Positions 60,798 to 64,000 of a DNA stretch of 64,000 bases are shown piece by piece; within the stretch, counting starts at the first letter, position 1, and each line of letters opens with the position of its first letter. Location: contig JAXGGA010004703.1 in NCBI GenBank assembly GCA_038373865.1, forward strand, positions 21,361 through 85,360, read 5' to 3'. The position numbers were made by a program, and so were the translations under genes. Source of the DNA: Uloborus plumipes (taxonomy: Eukaryota > Arthropoda > Arachnida > Araneae > Uloboridae). The notes beneath the pieces are model-generated. The model was given only the letters and a program-made list of their open reading frames with translations. It was not told where the DNA came from and made no database searches.

Positions 60798-62130
60798 CTA
60801 TCATTTTGACTCACAAAAAAAAAAAAAAATATTTTGAAACTGCTGTGTTAGTTATTATTTTTTGCAAATTTGTGTGGTTCTTCATCTAAACGTCAGCGCA
60901 TTTATGGAGTATTTCAAACATAACAGTTTAATATATTTCAACAATGATGATATGCAAATTAACTTGAATCAAGCTTTTAGCGACCGGTTATTATATTAAT
61001 TTTATACTAACCAGTTTACATTGAAGACAAATCTAATCTTTTACTTCAGCATTTTATATTAGTTTCATATTAGTTATTCAAGCAAAAGATAAATTATTCC
61101 AATGTTACTTTTTCTTTTTTACCATAATACTGCAGTTCAATCCATAAAGCTGCTTTTTGAGCCTTTTATACGAGAATCCCAGATTCTCAGAATTTGAATC
61201 TTAAAAGCTGAAAGTTTGCACATTACAGGCATGGTGCATCTATAAAATTTCATTAAAATTGGAGATAGTCGTTTGGGGACCACTAAGCCACTTGACAATC
61301 ACAAAGCAAATGTGTGTATCGATATGACTGAAAATATGTTATCACACACTGCGAAATTGAGATAAATCTGATGCAATTCATTTGCTCACAGTTTCACATA
61401 TTTTTGTATTGAGAAAAGAATTCCTGCTAACTTCAACTAGTCGGTATATGCAATTGTGTACCTTTATCTGGTGCTAAAAATAAGTTTTTAATTCCTCCAT
61501 CCTTTTCGTATTATAACATTTCTGAGCAACAGATTTAGAGTCCTTTTTATGTACAGATAGGAATAATTGTGTTCAAATAAATATAAATTTAATACCAAAA
61601 ATAATTACACTTTATAAAATCATGCTTTTTGTGCATACATTTTTTTTATTTGATTCATAAAAATGATATTAAGTAAACAAAAGGGAATAATCTGATAATA
61701 CGTAGAAATTTAATCTGTTTGGAAACGAAAGGTGTTTGGTGGGATTAAAAGCGCACTTAAGCAAAAACAAAATATTTTTCTATTATGTCCTAAAACAGAC
61801 ATGGTAGCAGAAAACGACACGGTTATTCATTGTTTACTTACAAAAAAATAGGGTAATAAAAATCCTCAATTTTAAAATTTACAAATGCTGTTAACTATGT
61901 CGCACATTACATAAAGTATTTATTAAGAGTTGTTTTAATAATATATTTTATTATTTACAAGCTAATTTTTATCCTCATGTTTGCTAGATTGTATTTCGTT
62001 ATATGATTTTGTTTATTACTTTTATGCTCCCTTAACACTAGAAAGCCACTTTGATGCGTAAATATAAACTTTTAGTATTTTCCCTGAACTTAAAAAAAAT
62101 ACCATTGTTTTATTAGTCTCACATGCGGGT
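60798..62130. other. AT-rich spacer
   Basis: Nothing recognised. Confidence 0.4.
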
Positions 62131-62137
62131 TTGTTTG

Positions 62138-62395
62138 TTTGTTTGTATGTATGTATGTAACTCCGAATAAAAGATATAATTCACGTTCTTTACAAACATA
62201 ACAGTAATATATTTAGCACTCTAAATAATACTAAATGCACTACATTATTATATGTTGAAATGTATTATAAGTTTTTCAGTTGTTTGTATGCTACTCTGAT
62301 TAAAAGATAAAATTCACGTTCTTTGCTAATATAAAAGTAATATATTTAATACTATTATTAATGCTAAAGGGTAAGTTATATTACATGTTGATGTA
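62138..62395 (+). repeat. Diverged tandem duplication, about 135-bp period
   Basis: AAAAGATATAATTCACGTTC (62167) recurs as AAAAGATAAAATTCACGTTC (62300), followed in both by TAATATATTTA. Preceded by TTTG and TATG tetranucleotide runs. Confidence 0.7.
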
Positions 62396-62399
62396 TATT

Positions 62400-64000
62400 A
62401 AGTGCATGTAAACTTATAATGCATTATGGTTGAAAGTTCTTTATAGCTTGATTAACCGTAAAAGCGTATTTTTTAGTTTTTTTAAACTATAATTTAATTA
62501 TTTTTATTAACTGCTTTGAATGTGTTGTACAGTAGCACAAACCTATGCATTTGTTGGACATTGATTTTTCGTTTTTTAAAAATGTAATTTTTTTTTTTAT
62601 TGAAAGCTTGAAGTTCGAGGTCAGACGGGTTAGATGTTTTGTTTTAAATCACAAGATTACTAATTTTGCCTTTAATCAACATTGAATGACATGCATCAAC
62701 CCTTTAAACGCCGCTCTATGATCCAGACATAAATAAAGAAGTTACTTCATAAAGATAAGATTTGTAGGCATCCTTACAAACAATGAAAGAAAAAGTTTTC
62801 GAAAAAAAAACATCCCACATTTTTGCATTCGGGAACATTGGCGTGTTGCATGACGCTTTTTTTTTTTCTAAATCAACTAATTGATTACGTTTTACGGTTT
62901 TGGCAATAATTTTGTATCTATACAAACTAGTTAATATAATTGATGCTATATATTGGTTACATTTACAGGAATTTCAAACGGTAAATAGTTAAAAATAATT
63001 TTTTTTTGTAATACAAACTATATGAAATCGCAAGTAACTAAATGCTAATTAAAATATCATTTTTAAAAGTCTTGTGCGGAAATAACCTTCGCCATGTAAC
63101 GTTATCTTCCCAGAAATTACACCAGTAGCAGTACAGCGTATAAAAAATCTTCTACTTTTCTGAACACTTTTTTTAAAAAAAAACATCAAAGAAAAACTCA
63201 CAAACTAATTTAAAAAAAAAAAATGGAGCGATATAATTTCACATTGATGTCAAGGGACACTGCTATTTAATCTCGCAATTTCAAAAAGTTATGCAAACGG
63301 GCGAAAGAAATAGACTAACATTGCATAGAAAAACATCGTGCAGAAATGCAGTTTTGAACAAACTTGAAAGTTGAACTCAAACAAAAGGGTCGAATTCAGA
63401 TTAATGCTACTGGAAGTATGAAAACAGAAAAAATGTCGTGACAGACTTATCATTGGCTAATAAATCATCTTCGTAGTTTATGCTGGGATTTCTATTTTTT
63501 ATATATTTATAACTCCAAACAAAATAAAATAAATTGAATTAAAATACAAATTCAGTTTCTGACAATTTAAGGTTATAATTTTGCGTAGGTTCTAGTTTTT
63601 TTTTTTTTTTTTGAATTTTCGGATTAAAGTCTTTTAGCAGTTCATGGGTTGATATAAATGTTTGTATGTTTTTGCAGCTTTTCATTACTGTATGCTTGAG
63701 CGAGCCATATTTTTAGAAGAAGAAAGACGCCACAAGAATGTTTTTTATAAAGAAAATATCACTTTTGTCTTAAACATGCAATTTCTTTTTAAAATAACTA
63801 CAGAACTATTTGAAGTATTTCTTAACTTGTATGCTTCGGTAGGTAAACGTTTTTTCACATTTTTAAGTATCTTTAAATTCTTAGTTGGTTTTATGGAGGA
63901 AAATATTAAAGACGAAAGTGGATCACCTTTGCTGTAATGGCGTGGAAGATATAGAGCACTTTTCTTATAAAAAAGTTTGAAAAGTAGTTTTTTTTTCCAA
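62400..64000. other. AT-rich spacer to the window edge
   Basis: A possible single piggyBac-like end, CCCTTTAAACGCCG, lies at 62699 with no convincing partner. The frame 63662-63937 (91 codons) has no recognisable features. Confidence 0.4.

Noticed and set aside
62699..63000. piggyBac-like element starting CCCTTTAAACGCCG
   Set aside because: The left flank is TCAA, not TTAA, and no inverse end was found.

Overview
The window looks like AT-rich, non-coding DNA from an animal nuclear genome. It carries Tc1/mariner, pogo, hAT, piggyBac-like and LINE remnants, TA/TTAA/8-bp target duplications, microsatellites and almost no long open reading frame. The transposon repertoire (SETMAR-type mariners, a DUF4817-type mariner, Tc1 copies, a LINE tail ending in an AAC run) fits an arthropod, perhaps a chelicerate such as a spider. 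The host call is an inference and I would not go finer. I found no convincing host gene, no rRNA and no functional tRNA. The only intact protein-coding gene is a transposase.

Layout. 0-8 kb: a small TA-flanked MITE (family 1), a 194-bp LINE tail with a 13-bp target duplication, and a second family-1 copy. 8.1-8.8 kb: the most interesting feature, a 650-bp insertion flanked by a 13-bp target duplication. It is built from 275-bp repeats, each carrying a type I hammerhead ribozyme, so it is a retrozyme-like retroposon. 9-14.6 kb: a piggyBac-like MITE, a decayed Tc1 copy and a LINE/SINE-like repeat. 14.8-17.5 kb: a 2.7-kb inverted repeat whose loop holds a pogo-type transposase fragment and a second palindrome. 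17.8-26.7 kb: a mariner pseudogene, a palindromic retroposon (19.4 kb), a TA-flanked MITE with three CRE octamers, a decayed Tc1 copy of 1.4 kb, family 1 again, and a hAT-type element with a perfect 8-bp duplication.

28.4-31.8 kb: a 1.66-kb unit in tandem duplicate with a tRNA-like segment. 31.8-47.5 kb: more MITEs (piggyBac-like, hAT-like, family 1, one with a nested hAT insertion), a long hairpin at 37.7-38.0 kb, a deleted mariner relic at 39.4 kb, and a GT microsatellite beside a GC-richer patch. 48.9-56.4 kb: a second copy of the palindromic retroposon with a degenerate hammerhead-like core, further MITEs, a 54-bp tandem array, a 102-bp TA microsatellite and a G-tract hAT MITE. 56.8-58.3 kb: a complete Tc1-family transposon with an intact 331-residue DD34E transposase and IR/DR ends. 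60.0-60.8 kb: another internally deleted mariner relic. The last 3 kb show nothing recognisable.

How the parts relate. The intact Tc1 element could move itself. The MITEs depend on transposases that are mostly absent or broken here, and none shares ends with the intact element. The hammerhead retroposons encode no protein and would need a reverse transcriptase from elsewhere (Penelope-like elements are the usual suspects in animals). All calls come from reading the sequence by eye; no alignment or database search was run.
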